Positions 25,610 to 34,310 of a DNA stretch of 64,000 nt are shown here, in pieces. The stretch covers positions 1 to 64,000 of the forward strand of contig CAWGKV010000030.1 of the NCBI GenBank assembly GCA_963823165.1, written 5' to 3'. How positions within the stretch are numbered: the first letter of the stretch is position 1; every line of letters begins with the position of its first letter. The notes under the pieces are model-generated. The model ran no database searches, was not told where the DNA came from, and saw only the letters and a program-made list of their open reading frames with translations. Source of the DNA: Roseiarcus sp963823165. Its GTDB lineage: Bacteria; Pseudomonadota; Alphaproteobacteria; Rhizobiales; Beijerinckiaceae. A program made the position numbers and the translations under genes.

Positions 25610-28396
25610 TTAGGCGGCGAAATCCGACAGCAGCCGCCGCTTGATCGCCGCCTGCTTCGACGGCGAGTTGATCTTCTGCCCGGTCAGGTCGGTGACGTAG
25701 AACGCGTCGACTGCCTTTTCGCCGAAAGTCACGATGTGGGCAGACCCGATATTGAGGTTCAGGCTGGAGAGCGAGGCGGTCAGGTCTCGCAGGAGACCGG
25801 TCCGGTCGAGGCCCGAAACCTCGACGACCGTGTAGCGCCTGGAAAGGCTGTTGTCGATCATCACTTCGGGTTCGATCGCAAAGGCGCCGCGCCTCACGTC
25901 CCGCACGTCCTTTTGCGGCGCGATCTCCGCCAGCCGGATCTCCCCCCGCAATGTCCTCTCGATGTTCATGGCGATCCGCTGGCCGCGGCGCAACTCGTCC
26001 TCGTCCCGCTCGAAGGCGCGCGAAACAAAGATCGTGTCGAGCGCGAGGCCGTCGGTGGTGGTGAAGATCTGGGCGTCGACGATGTTGCCTCCCGCCGCCG
26101 CGCAGGCGCCGGCGATGCCGGTCAGCAATCTGGGGTGGTCCGGCGCCACCACGGTCACCGCCGTGACGCCGCGGAAACTGTCGATCGTCACCTCGGTCGC
26201 GAGCGACCGCATGTCGGCCGCCATGGCGTGCAAGAGCTTGGCGTGCGCGACCTGACTCGCGGCGTCGACCTTCAGCCAATAGGCGGGATAATGGCGCTGG
26301 GCATAGGCTTCGAACTCGGGGTCGGACCATCCCGGCAGCGAGCGCCGCAACGCATCCTGCAGCGCCTGCACGCGGGCCTTGCGGTCGATCGCAGAATGGC
26401 CGCCGCCGAGCACGACTTCGGTTTCCCAGTAGAGGTTTCGCAGAAGCTGCCCCTTCCAGCCGTTCCATACGCCGGGGCCGACGGCGCGAATGTCGGCGAC
26501 GGTGAGGGCCAGCAGCATCTTGAGCCGTTCCTGCGTCTGCACGATCGCCGCCAGGGCCTCGGCGGTGCGCGGATCGGACAGGTCGCGCCCCTGCGCCATG
26601 TTCGACATGATGAGATGCTGCTCGACCAGCCACGCGACGCGTTCCGTGTTCGCCGGGGAGAGCCCGAGACGCGGGCAGAGCTTTCGCGCGACCTCGGCTC
26701 CGGCGGCCGAATGGTCGGTCGGCCTGCCCTTGGCGACATCGTGCAGGAACGCGGCGAGGTAGAGCTCCGTGCGATGCGCGATCTTGTGGACGATCTCGCT
26801 CACGAGCGGATGCTCCTCCTTGTGGAGCCCCGCTTCGATGGCGCTGAGCGCGCCGACGGTGCGCAGGAGATGCTCGTCGATCGTGTAGTGGTGGTACATC
26901 GAGAACTGCATCATCCCGACCACGCGGCCGAAATCGGGGATGAAGCGGCCGAGGACGCCCGCCTCGTTCATTCGCCTGAGCGTCGTTTCCGGGGCATGGC
27001 GCGAGGTGAGGATTTCGAGGAAAAGGCGGTTCGCTTCCGGGTCGTCCCGAAGGCGCCCGTCGATCCGTTTCAGGGACTGCGTGACGAGCCGCGTCGCGTG
27101 CGGGTGGATCAGCAGATTCGAGCGGTCCGCGATCCAGAAGATGCGGATGAGATTGACCGGATCGCGTTCGAACGCGTCCGCGCCGACGACGTTGATGCGG
27201 TCGTTGTCGACCCTGAAATCCGCGGCGTCGGCGATGGCCTGGGTGCGCCGCCGCCTCAGTCGCCCGATGAACCGGTCGAACACCGGGGTCGGCTTGGTCT
27301 GACGCTCCTCGAGCGCGGAGCAGACGATTGCGGTGAGGTCGCCGACGTCCTTGGCCACGAGAAAGTAGTGCTTCATGAACCGCTCGACGTCGGCCTGGCC
27401 CGCGCGGGTCGAATAGCCGAGCTGCCGGGCGATCGGCCTCTGCACGTCGAAGCTGAGGCGCTCCTCCGCCCGGCCGGCGAGGAAATGCAGCCGGCAGCGG
27501 ACCGACCACAGAAACTCCTCGCAGCGGCGGAACATCGCGAATTCGCGCGGCGAAAACACGCCAGCGCCGACCAGATCGTGCGCGTTCTGGACCCGATAAA
27601 CGTATTTCGAGATCCAGAAGAGCGTGTCGAGGTCCCGCAAGCCCCCCTTGCCTTCCTTGACGTTCGGTTCGACGAGATAGCGGGACGCGCCGGCTCGCCT
27701 CACGCGCTCCTCGCGCTCGGCGAGCTTGGCTGCGACGAATTCGGGCGCGGTCTTCGCCACGATCTCCCGGTCGAAACGCGTTTGCAGGGTCTGGAAGAGT
27801 TTTTTGTCGCCCGTGACGAGGCGCGCCTCGATCAGGGTGGTGCGGATCGTCATGTCGGCGCGGGCCTGTTTCAGGCATTCGTCGATCGTCCGCGTCGCAT
27901 GGCCGACCTTCTGCTTGAGGTCCCAGAGGACATAAAGCAGGGCTTCGACGATCTTCTCGACGGCGGGCGTCGGCTTGTCCGGCAAGAGAAACAGGAGATC
28001 GATATCGGAGCCCGGCGCCAGCATGCCTCGTCCATACCCGCCGACCGCCACGATGGTCGGCGGCGTCGTCCCCGCCGGGGCTTGCGAAAGCCAGAGGGTC
28101 GCCATGTCGAGGGCGACGCAGAGCAGATCGTCGATCTCCGCGCTCAGCGTCTCCGCGCACGCCCTTCCCTTTCCGCCGGCTTCGAGGGCTCTGCGCGCCT
28201 CCTCGCGCCCCGCGGCCAGCGCACGCTGCAAGACTGCGATCGCCGCCCGGCGGAATGCAGCGGCGTCCCCCGAATACGTTTCGTGAAGCGCGGCGAGTTC
28301 GTCGAGAAGCCTTTGGCGGTCGAGTCCCTTGGCCGACGGATGCGAGGAGCGCGGAACGCGGGGGCGTTCGGCGGCGGGAGCGTTGGCGATCGACAT
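25610..28396 (-). CDS. glnD: [Protein-PII] uridylyltransferase/uridylyl-removing enzyme
   Basis: Nitrogen sensor that uridylylates PII proteins when glutamine is low and removes the group when it is high. 928 residues from the ATG at 28396; an earlier start at 28471 is possible. Domains in order: nucleotidyltransferase (about 90-260) with GGYGRGMLAPGSDIDLLFL, a helical linker, an HD phosphohydrolase domain with LAAFLHDVAKG, and two C-terminal ACT domains (TAVTVVAPDHPRLLTGIAG and VVEVSGLDRTGLLRDLTAS). All catalytic residues look intact. It lies upstream of grpE on the same strand. Confidence 0.95.
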   Translation of the reverse strand: MSIANAPAAERPRVPRSSHPSAKGLDRQRLLDELAALHETYSGDAAAFRRAAIAVLQRALAAGREEARRALEAGGKGRACAETLSAEIDDLLCVALDMATLWLSQAPAGTTPPTIVAVGGYGRGMLAPGSDIDLLFLLPDKPTPAVEKIVEALLYVLWDLKQKVGHATRTIDECLKQARADMTIRTTLIEARLVTGDKKLFQTLQTRFDREIVAKTAPEFVAAKLAEREERVRRAGASRYLVEPNVKEGKGGLRDLDTLFWISKYVYRVQNAHDLVGAGVFSPREFAMFRRCEEFLWSVRCRLHFLAGRAEERLSFDVQRPIARQLGYSTRAGQADVERFMKHYFLVAKDVGDLTAIVCSALEERQTKPTPVFDRFIGRLRRRRTQAIADAADFRVDNDRINVVGADAFERDPVNLIRIFWIADRSNLLIHPHATRLVTQSLKRIDGRLRDDPEANRLFLEILTSRHAPETTLRRMNEAGVLGRFIPDFGRVVGMMQFSMYHHYTIDEHLLRTVGALSAIEAGLHKEEHPLVSEIVHKIAHRTELYLAAFLHDVAKGRPTDHSAAGAEVARKLCPRLGLSPANTERVAWLVEQHLIMSNMAQGRDLSDPRTAEALAAIVQTQERLKMLLALTVADIRAVGPGVWNGWKGQLLRNLYWETEVVLGGGHSAIDRKARVQALQDALRRSLPGWSDPEFEAYAQRHYPAYWLKVDAASQVAHAKLLHAMAADMRSLATEVTIDSFRGVTAVTVVAPDHPRLLTGIAGACAAAGGNIVDAQIFTTTDGLALDTIFVSRAFERDEDELRRGQRIAMNIERTLRGEIRLAEIAPQKDVRDVRRGAFAIEPEVMIDNSLSRRYTVVEVSGLDRTGLLRDLTASLSSLNLNIGSAHIVTFGEKAVDAFYVTDLTGQKINSPSKQAAIKRRLLSDFAA

Positions 28397-28791
28397 TGAG
28401 TCTATATTCCCCCTCCTCTCGGGCTCAGCAATGGGGCTGCCGGCGTTAATTTTCCGCTCCGCTCGCGCCAAGCGGCCCAGGTCGCATGGCCGGTGGGGTG
28501 ATCCAGCCGCCGCAGTTTCCTGGCAATAGGGCTAAAAACAGCGGATTTCTTCAAACGGGCCGCGTCCGCCGCCAGCTTATCCCACTAAAGTTAGTAATTT
28601 CAACGGTTGGCTCAAATCACCGCCGAAGGCCGAACAGCGGAAAAAATCGCCGGAACAGCGGATTTCGAGCCGAGAGCAGCCCGCCTGCCCCATGAGGCGC
28701 GTTCGCCGCAGCTTGCCGTGTCAACGGCCGCTCTGCCTAGTCAAACCCAGCCAAACCTCGCGGGCGATCAATTCCGTTGCGCAACCCCTCG
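28397..28791. other. Intergenic region between glnD and the RelBE module
   Basis: About 400 bp without a supportable gene. A few short open frames exist but are arginine-rich antisense-like products. No RNA gene was recognised. The region ends in the palindromic operator of the toxin-antitoxin module. Confidence 0.5.
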
Positions 28792-28809
28792 TGCTATACT
28801 TGTATAGCA
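28792..28809 (+). promoter_or_regulatory. Palindromic operator of the relBE-like module
   Basis: TGCTATACTTGTATAGCA is a perfect 8-2-8 inverted repeat 14 bp before the antitoxin start and overlaps a possible -10 (TATACT). Ribbon-helix-helix antitoxins typically bind such sites to repress their own operon. Confidence 0.75.
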
Positions 28810-28823
28810 GATTGAGGTCCTTC

Positions 28824-29048
28824 ATGCTCGCTATTCGTCTTCCGCCGGAGATCGAGGCTCGTCTCGCCGAGCTCGCCAGGCGCACTGGCCGCAGCAAGAG
28901 CTTCTACGCCCGTGAGGCCATTCTCAACCACATCGACGAGCTCGAAGATCTTTATCTCGCCGAAATCCGCCTCGAGGATCTGCGCGAAGCCCGCAGCGGG
29001 TCAATTCCGTTGAACGACCTCATCCGGCGCCATGGCGTGGAGGATTGA
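28824..29048 (+). CDS. RelB/DinJ-like ribbon-helix-helix antitoxin
   Basis: A 74-residue antitoxin; ATG at 28824 with GAGG upstream. The N-terminal ribbon-helix-helix (MLAIRLPPEIEARLAELARR, TGRSKSFYAREAILNHIDEL) binds DNA; the charged C-terminal tail (EDLREARSGSIPLNDLIRRHG) would neutralise the toxin. It overlaps the toxin gene by 17 bp, a classic coupled arrangement, and a palindromic operator lies just upstream. Confidence 0.88.
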   Translation: MLAIRLPPEIEARLAELARRTGRSKSFYAREAILNHIDELEDLYLAEIRLEDLREARSGSIPLNDLIRRHGVED

Positions 29049-29301
29049 GTTCGAGCGGGCAGCCGCGCGCGAACTCGACAAGCTCGATCCGCAGTCAGCC
29101 GGGCGCATCCTTCGGTTCCTTCGCGACCGGATCGCTCCCCTCGATGACGCTCGTTCGATCGGTCAGGCGCTGAGCAGCGAGCGCTTCGGCGAGTTTTGGC
29201 GATACCGGGTCGGCGACTTCCGCGTGATCGTGCGGATCGAGGACGCAAGCTCGCTGATTCTCGTGCTCCGGATTGGACATCGGCGCGAAATCTATCGATG
29301 A
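29032..29301 (+). CDS. RelE/ParE-superfamily toxin
   Basis: An 89-residue toxin of the RelE fold: WRIEFERAAARELDKLDPQ at the start and RYRVGDFRVIVRIED, LILVLRIGHRREIYR at the end, as in RelE-type mRNA interferases. The basic residues and the terminal HRREIY motif suggest ribosome-dependent mRNA cleavage rather than gyrase poisoning, but this is inference. Full length and uninterrupted; cotranscribed with the antitoxin. Confidence 0.9.
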   Translation: MAWRIEFERAAARELDKLDPQSAGRILRFLRDRIAPLDDARSIGQALSSERFGEFWRYRVGDFRVIVRIEDASSLILVLRIGHRREIYR

Positions 29302-30313
29302 CGAGCGGAGGCCTGAACGGAAGGGGCTTGGAAGGGGCTGGTACGAGTTGAAAGCAAATCACCAATATCTATTGTCGCCGCCTTCGCAGCCCCGACGCGC
29401 GATGAGTGGGCATTGTTTGCTTCGCAGGGGAGGGAGCGCAGGGGGAATTTGAAGTCAAGGACGCGCAAATAGGCGTCCTGCGGGATACCCGTCGAGCACA
29501 ACGGGCAATGGCGCGACGCCTTCGGCGGCGACCCAAATAGTCCGTCGTTAGACGGTCGTCATAAGGCGCTCTTGGTCTCGTCCTTGGGTTCAAATTCCCC
29601 TCGGAAATAATCGCCTCCAAGCAATCGATGATCGATCGCCACTGGGGCGCGGCGGGCGATTAGCCAGGGTTATGCGGTCCGAAGAAGGGGCTCCTCTGGA
29701 AGCTCTGGAAGCTCTGGAAGGGGTAGGCGTTGACCCGTGTGGAGGCTGTCGGCAATACACTACTCGAATTGCAATCATGGCTTGCGAATGTCGATAATGA
29801 ACAATCCGGAGCGGTTCGCCCCCTCGTCAACGGAGCGAATTTGAGGCACGTTTTTGGCGTTTGCTGAAAGCGGTAGTGCCAGAATTTGAAAACGGTGCCT
29901 AGGCGAGAGTCCAAACTCCCTTTAGAGAAGCGCTTGGAGGTTTCAATCGCCCTTGGTTTCGCAATGTTTCACCGGCCCGTCTCATGTCGTAATGCCAGTT
30001 GAACTGAATTTGATCAGTTGCAGTTAATGCCGCTTGGTGATGCTGCCAGATGTGCTTTTGCAATACGGCAAAGAACTACCGCTTGTCGCTTCTGTCGATC
30101 GGCGATGACCAAGCATAGGCGCGCGCGTGGTCTTAGGGTAGCCGGCGAGGTCGAAGACGGACGACACCTTCCCCGGCGGTTTGCCTTCATGCGTGGGGCT
30201 TCACTTCGCATTACCACCTTCGTGCGCCCTCATTCGTCGCTGCGAGTGACGCCAGCGACGGCGGCTGGGTCAACAATCGGCTATGGCCTCGCGTCTAAAG
30301 CCGCTTGGCGCCG
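29302..30313. other. One-kilobase region without recognisable genes
   Basis: Between the RelE-type toxin and the lytic transglycosylase. GC is lower than the flanks, and all open frames are short and unconvincing. It contains a 9-bp tandem triplication (29694-29720), a GGGTTCAAATTCCC stretch (29586-29599) that recalls a tRNA T-loop but lacks the rest of a tRNA, and an AACTGA...TCAGTT dyad near 30000. Probably decayed acquired DNA next to the toxin-antitoxin pair. Confidence 0.5.
29694..29720. repeat. Three tandem copies of CTCTGGAAG
   Basis: Perfect 9-bp unit repeated three times within the gene-free region. No coding role is seen; a possible variable microsatellite. Confidence 0.75.
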
Positions 30314-31483
30314 TCACCTCCTCAGCGCCTCGAGCACCTTCACCGACGCCCGGCCGTTGACCGGCATGCCCTGCTTCTGCTCGAAGTCGGCGATCGCCGA
30401 CTTGGTCTTGGCGCCGATCGCCGCGTCGGGCGGGCCGACGTCGTAGCCGCGCTTGGCGAGCAGCGTCTGCAGTTCCCGCCGTCCTGCGCGCGACAGGCCC
30501 GGGTCGTCGGTCGGCCAGGGGGTGACGATGCCGGGGCCTCCGGCGAGGCGGTCGGCGAGCACGCAGGCGGCGAGCGAATAGGATTCGGCGGCGTTGTAGG
30601 AATAGACGACGTCGAAGTTGTGGGTGACCAGGAAGGCGGGCCCGTTCGGCCCCGCTGGCAGGAGCAGCCCCGCCTCGCCCTCGCCGAGGGGCTTTCCGTC
30701 GATGCGCGCGATCCCCCGCGCCGCCCAGGCGGACATCGGCTGCTTCGCCTTGCGTCCCGATGGGCCGGAATAGTTCGGCGGCAGCTTGACCTCGAACCCC
30801 CACGGGACGCCCGCTCGCCAGCCGGACTTTGCGAAGTAATGGGCGGTCGAGGCGAGCGCGTCGTCGGCCGAGTCGACGATGTCGCGCCGCCCGTCGGTTC
30901 CGGCGGCTGCGAGCCTCAGATAGCTCGACGGCATGAACTGGGTCTGGCCGAACGCGCCCGCCCAGGAGCCGGTGAGCTTCTCGGCCGGAATGTCGCCGCG
31001 GTCGATGATCTTCAGGGTCGCCATCAGCTCGGAGCGGAAATACCCCGCCCGCTCGCCGATGCAGGCCAGCGTCGAGAGCGACTGCACCAGGGGCCGGTCG
31101 CCCATCTGCGTGCCGAAATTGGACTCCACCCCCCAGATCGCGGCGAGCATGGTGCGGCTGACGCCAAAAGTCTGCTCGGCGTGGGCGAGCGCGGCGGCGT
31201 TTCTGGCCATGGCCGCCTTGCCGTCGCTGACCCGCTCGTCGTCGACCAGGCCCGCGACATAGTCCCAGATCGGCGTCTTGAACTCCGGCTGCTGCTTCTG
31301 GAATTCCAGCACCTTCATGTCCGGCTGCAGGCCCGCGAACGCCCGGTCGATGGTCGCGCCCGAGATTCCGGCCTGGGCGGCGTCGGCTTTGAGCGAGGCG
31401 ACGCAGGAGGAGAAGTCCGCCCGCGCCGGGGGAGGCGCGGCGAGCAGGGCGGCGGCGATGGAGAGAAGAAGCAGGCGGTTCAT
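30314..31483 (-). CDS. Lytic murein transglycosylase (MltB type) with peptidoglycan-binding domain
   Basis: Cleaves the MurNAc-GlcNAc bond of peptidoglycan in the periplasm. 389 residues from the ATG at 31483. Signal peptide about 1-22 (LLLLSIAAALLAAPPPARA). The catalytic SLT_2 domain has WGVESNFGTQMG, with the catalytic Glu, and GSWAGAFGQTQFMPSSYL. The C-terminal about 60 residues (LQTLLAKRGYDVGPPDAAIG, KTKSAIADFEQKQGMP) are a PG_binding_1 domain. No lipobox Cys is at the cleavage site, so it is soluble rather than a lipoprotein. Confidence 0.93.
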   Translation of the reverse strand: MNRLLLLSIAAALLAAPPPARADFSSCVASLKADAAQAGISGATIDRAFAGLQPDMKVLEFQKQQPEFKTPIWDYVAGLVDDERVSDGKAAMARNAAALAHAEQTFGVSRTMLAAIWGVESNFGTQMGDRPLVQSLSTLACIGERAGYFRSELMATLKIIDRGDIPAEKLTGSWAGAFGQTQFMPSSYLRLAAAGTDGRRDIVDSADDALASTAHYFAKSGWRAGVPWGFEVKLPPNYSGPSGRKAKQPMSAWAARGIARIDGKPLGEGEAGLLLPAGPNGPAFLVTHNFDVVYSYNAAESYSLAACVLADRLAGGPGIVTPWPTDDPGLSRAGRRELQTLLAKRGYDVGPPDAAIGAKTKSAIADFEQKQGMPVNGRASVKVLEALRR

Positions 31484-31573
31484 GGCTCCGATCTTCCACG
31501 ATTCTCCGGACGCGGGCAACGCGGCAGACGCCGCGCCAGACCTCGGCCCAGCCCGTAGCAAGGCTCGATCACG

Positions 31574-33412
31574 CTAACGCGCCACCGACAGAATCGTGCG
31601 CGCCGTCGGCGTTTCCACGTAAAGCTCCTCGACCATCTCCGAGCGATGGGCGAGCGCGGCGCGCTGGTTGATCGAGCCCTTGTCGGTGAGTTCGCCGGTG
31701 TCGAGCGAGGGCGGGTCGTCCATGAGAATGATGCGGGCGAAGCGGCCCGAGCTGCCGCCCGCTTTCCTGTTGAAGGCGGCGAGCAGGCCGGTGAATTTTT
31801 CCCGCACGCTCGGGCTCATGAGGATCTCGGCGGCGCCGGCGGCGGTCCTTTCGCCGGCGAGTTCGCGGCACGCCGGGAGATTCGGGACGACCAGGGCCGC
31901 CGCATCGTCGCGGTCGTGGCCAGCCACAATGACATCCGTCACATAGGGCGCGCAATGGGCGATGAATCTCAACCTGAGCGGGCCGACGCTGACCCAGGTG
32001 CCGGTCGCGAGCTTGAAATCCTCCGCCACCCGGCCGTCGAAAACGAGGCCGCGTTCGGGATCGCTCTCGTCGGCGAAGCGCAGAGCGTCGCCGATCCTGT
32101 AATAGCCCTCCTCGTCGAAGGCGGCCCTGCTCAGGTCCGGCTGGCGCCAGTAGCCCGGGGTGATGCTGGGGCTCTTGAGCCGCGCCTCGAGCTTGTCGCC
32201 GTTCGGGACGAGCTTCACTTCGACGCCGGGATTGGGAATGCCGATGACGCCGTGTTCGCACGCTCGCTCGGTGACGCTGATCGCCGAGGGGCCGGTCTCG
32301 GTCGAGCCGAACGAGGTCAGCATCGGAACCGCCTCCCCGATCGTTTCGCGGCCGAGCCGCTCCAATTCCTCGGCCACATGCGGCGGCAACGCCGCGCCGG
32401 CGTAGACGAAGGCCTGCAGTCTTGCGAAGAGGTGGATGCGCAGCCGCTCGTCCGCCTGGACGTAGGGAAGCAGCATCTCGAAGCCTTTCGGCACGTTGTA
32501 ATAGACGGTCGGCGAGATCTCGCGCAGGTTGCGGACCGTCTCCTCGATCGCGCCCGGCAGGGGCTTGCCTTCGTCGATGAAGAAGGAGCCGCCGTTGGCG
32601 AGCACGAGATTGAAATTGTTGTTGCCGCCGAAGGTGTGGCTCCACGGCAGCCAGTCGATCAGCACCGGCGGCTCGACGCCGTAGCTCGGGTTGAGGCTTT
32701 TCAGCATCGCCTGGTTCGACGTCATCATTCGATGGGTGTTGATGACGCCCTTGGGCGCGCCGGTCGACCCGGAGGTGAACAGCAGCTTGGCGATCGTGTC
32801 CGGCGAGACCTTCGCCTGGGCCGCGTCGACTTCGGGGCCGGCGGGCTTCGCCAGGAATTTTTCGAGCGTCGTCGACGGCCGCGAGGTCGGCGGGTTGATG
32901 CCGGCGACGATCTCGACGTCGGACGGAACCGCGGCCTCGATCGCCGCGGCGAAAGGGGCGCCGTCGGCGACGAAGACGAGCCCCGGCGTGAGGATGCCGA
33001 TGATGGACTTCAGCTTGGCGAAATCCTTGGCGACGAGGGAATAGGGGGGCGAGACCGGCGCGTAAGGCACGCCGGCGATCATGGCGCCGAGCCCGATCAG
33101 CGCATGGTCGACGCTGTTGCCCGAGAGAATGGCGACCGGCCGCTCGACAGTGAGATTCCGGTCGACAAGCGCCTGGGCGACGCGGCGGGCGGAGTCGCGC
33201 GCCTCCGCATAATTGACCCTGCGCCATTCGTCGCCCCGCCGCTCGGCGAGGAAGACGCGGTCGGGCGCGGCCTCTGCCCAGTGGACGAGCCAGTCGGTCA
33301 CCGTATTCGGATAGGGCCCGAGTGGGTGGGGCGACCGCACGATCATCGCGCCGTCGGGGCGGCGTTCGACCGTCACGTCCGGCGGGCCGAAGGTGAGCGC
33401 GATACGTGTCAT
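31574..33412 (-). CDS. Feruloyl-CoA-synthase-like acyl-CoA ligase
   Basis: Adenylate-forming enzyme that activates an aromatic or fatty acid with ATP and CoA. 612 residues. Core motifs: LLFTSGSTGAPKGVINTHRM (P-loop), TSFGSTETGP, YYRIGDALRF. The block IDWLPWSHTFGGNNNFNLVL and FFIDEGKPLPGAI are characteristic of feruloyl-CoA synthases. The A10 Lys region (TDKGSINQRAAL) is present. A crotonase-family gene follows upstream on the same strand, as in ferulate degradation (fcs-ech), but with a toxin-antitoxin pair between them. Substrate is inferred from family and neighbourhood. Confidence 0.88.
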   Translation of the reverse strand: MTRIALTFGPPDVTVERRPDGAMIVRSPHPLGPYPNTVTDWLVHWAEAAPDRVFLAERRGDEWRRVNYAEARDSARRVAQALVDRNLTVERPVAILSGNSVDHALIGLGAMIAGVPYAPVSPPYSLVAKDFAKLKSIIGILTPGLVFVADGAPFAAAIEAAVPSDVEIVAGINPPTSRPSTTLEKFLAKPAGPEVDAAQAKVSPDTIAKLLFTSGSTGAPKGVINTHRMMTSNQAMLKSLNPSYGVEPPVLIDWLPWSHTFGGNNNFNLVLANGGSFFIDEGKPLPGAIEETVRNLREISPTVYYNVPKGFEMLLPYVQADERLRIHLFARLQAFVYAGAALPPHVAEELERLGRETIGEAVPMLTSFGSTETGPSAISVTERACEHGVIGIPNPGVEVKLVPNGDKLEARLKSPSITPGYWRQPDLSRAAFDEEGYYRIGDALRFADESDPERGLVFDGRVAEDFKLATGTWVSVGPLRLRFIAHCAPYVTDVIVAGHDRDDAAALVVPNLPACRELAGERTAAGAAEILMSPSVREKFTGLLAAFNRKAGGSSGRFARIILMDDPPSLDTGELTDKGSINQRAALAHRSEMVEELYVETPTARTILSVAR

Positions 33413-33485
33413 TGATTCCTCCCAATGCTAGCCGCTTCGTCTCGCGCCATTTTGGCGGCGCCGCGTCCTAGCGTCTCGTCAACGA

Positions 33486-33924
33486 TCACCTCCCGCGGAT
33501 CCCCACACTGACGGGTAGATCGAGAATTTTCCCGGCGTTCAACAGCCCCTTGTCGAGTGTGTAGATGGCTCGTGCATGACGATTGCTTGCGATCGCCAAA
33601 TGCAAAGCGTCTCCTGCCCGCAGGCCGGTCTCGAATTTGGCGAGATATCGCCGAGCGAGATTGAAATCGTCGCCGTCGGGCAGAGCGACGGCAAAGAGCT
33701 CCTCTACCATCGACTCGAATTGTGCATCGGCTAACTCGGCTGCGTCGGCGTCAAGTCCGCCCATGCGAACCTCGCGCGCAAGCAGCGAGGAGAGCTCGAC
33801 TCTAGGTCCAGTGGCTGGTCGAAAGCTCCTCGATCGGTAGTCGTCGCACAAATGTTGCAATTCTGTCGCTTGTCGATTCCTCAAGAACGAGCGGTACGAG
33901 GAAACTGCTGTCAAAGTAGAGCAC
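33486..33924 (-). pseudogene. VapC-type PIN-domain toxin with frameshift
   Basis: Read in two frames, this is a complete PIN-domain RNase toxin: VLYFDSSFLVPLVLEEST from a GTG at 33924, ending in STSHWT, then RVELSSLLAREVRMGGL continuing to the stop at 33486. The acidic residues are Asp in YFDSSF, Glu in RVELSS, Asp in AGDALHLA and Asp in YTLDKGLL. One extra base at about 33801-33806 (CTAGG) creates a TAG stop after HWT and separates the first Asp from the rest, so no active toxin can be made as read. Total length (439 bp) is one base more than a multiple of three. Either a real inactivation or a base-call error. Confidence 0.8.
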
Positions 33925-33935
33925 CCGCTGCTCGC

Positions 33936-34181
33936 CTACAGGCCTTCGTCCCGCATCTCGCGCAAGAGCTCTGCACTTGGCCTCCGCATGCGCGGCATCG
34001 TCGCGCGGAACGCGGCGAGATCGTCCAGCACTTGCGCCAGCGGGCGCTTAGGGCGTGAAACGGAATTTATCCGGGCGACCGCTTGACCATGCCTGGTGAT
34101 GATGACCTCTTCGCCGGCTTCCACCTTGTCCAAGAGCTCGCTCAAATGGGCCTTTGCGTGAGCCAGATTGACCGTGAGCAT
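33936..34181 (-). CDS. Phd/YefM-family antitoxin
   Basis: An 81-residue antitoxin from the ATG at 34181, with AAGGAG 7 bp upstream. MLTVNLAHAKAHLSELLDKV and GEEVIITRHGQAVARI are the Phd/YefM (prevent-host-death) fold; the C-terminal part is the toxin-binding tail. The next gene 11 bp downstream is the PIN toxin, and a perfect 18-bp palindrome lies in front. It should still be made even though the toxin frame is broken. Confidence 0.88.
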   Translation of the reverse strand: MLTVNLAHAKAHLSELLDKVEAGEEVIITRHGQAVARINSVSRPKRPLAQVLDDLAAFRATMPRMRRPSAELLREMRDEGL

Positions 34182-34195
34182 GACCGTTCTCCTTC

Positions 34196-34213
34196 TGACC
34201 AGAAATCTGGTCA
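34196..34213 (-). promoter_or_regulatory. Palindromic operator of the Phd/VapC module
   Basis: TGACCAGAAATCTGGTCA is a perfect 8-2-8 inverted repeat 15 bp before the antitoxin start, just ahead of the ribosome-binding site. It is the expected autoregulation site. Confidence 0.75.
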
Positions 34214-34310
34214 TATCCTAGTGGCCACCGCCGGCGTCGGCAAGGAAGGATTACGAGCATCGCCGAAATCCCCTTGCTTGGCAGTTAGCATTTCGGCTCG
34301 TCGCGGCGCT

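Noticed and set aside
24915..28160. Apparent 1081-residue frame ending in GrpE
   Set aside because: All but the last 199 residues are an out-of-frame reading of glnD in GC-rich DNA; GrpE starts at 25514.
25604..28399. Long plus-strand frame antisense to glnD
   Set aside because: High GC keeps antisense frames open. The product has no family features, while the minus strand encodes a complete GlnD.
29586..29610. GGGTTCAAATTCCC, a tRNA T-loop-like sequence
   Set aside because: The T-stem does not pair fully, and no matching acceptor, D or anticodon arm is found upstream.
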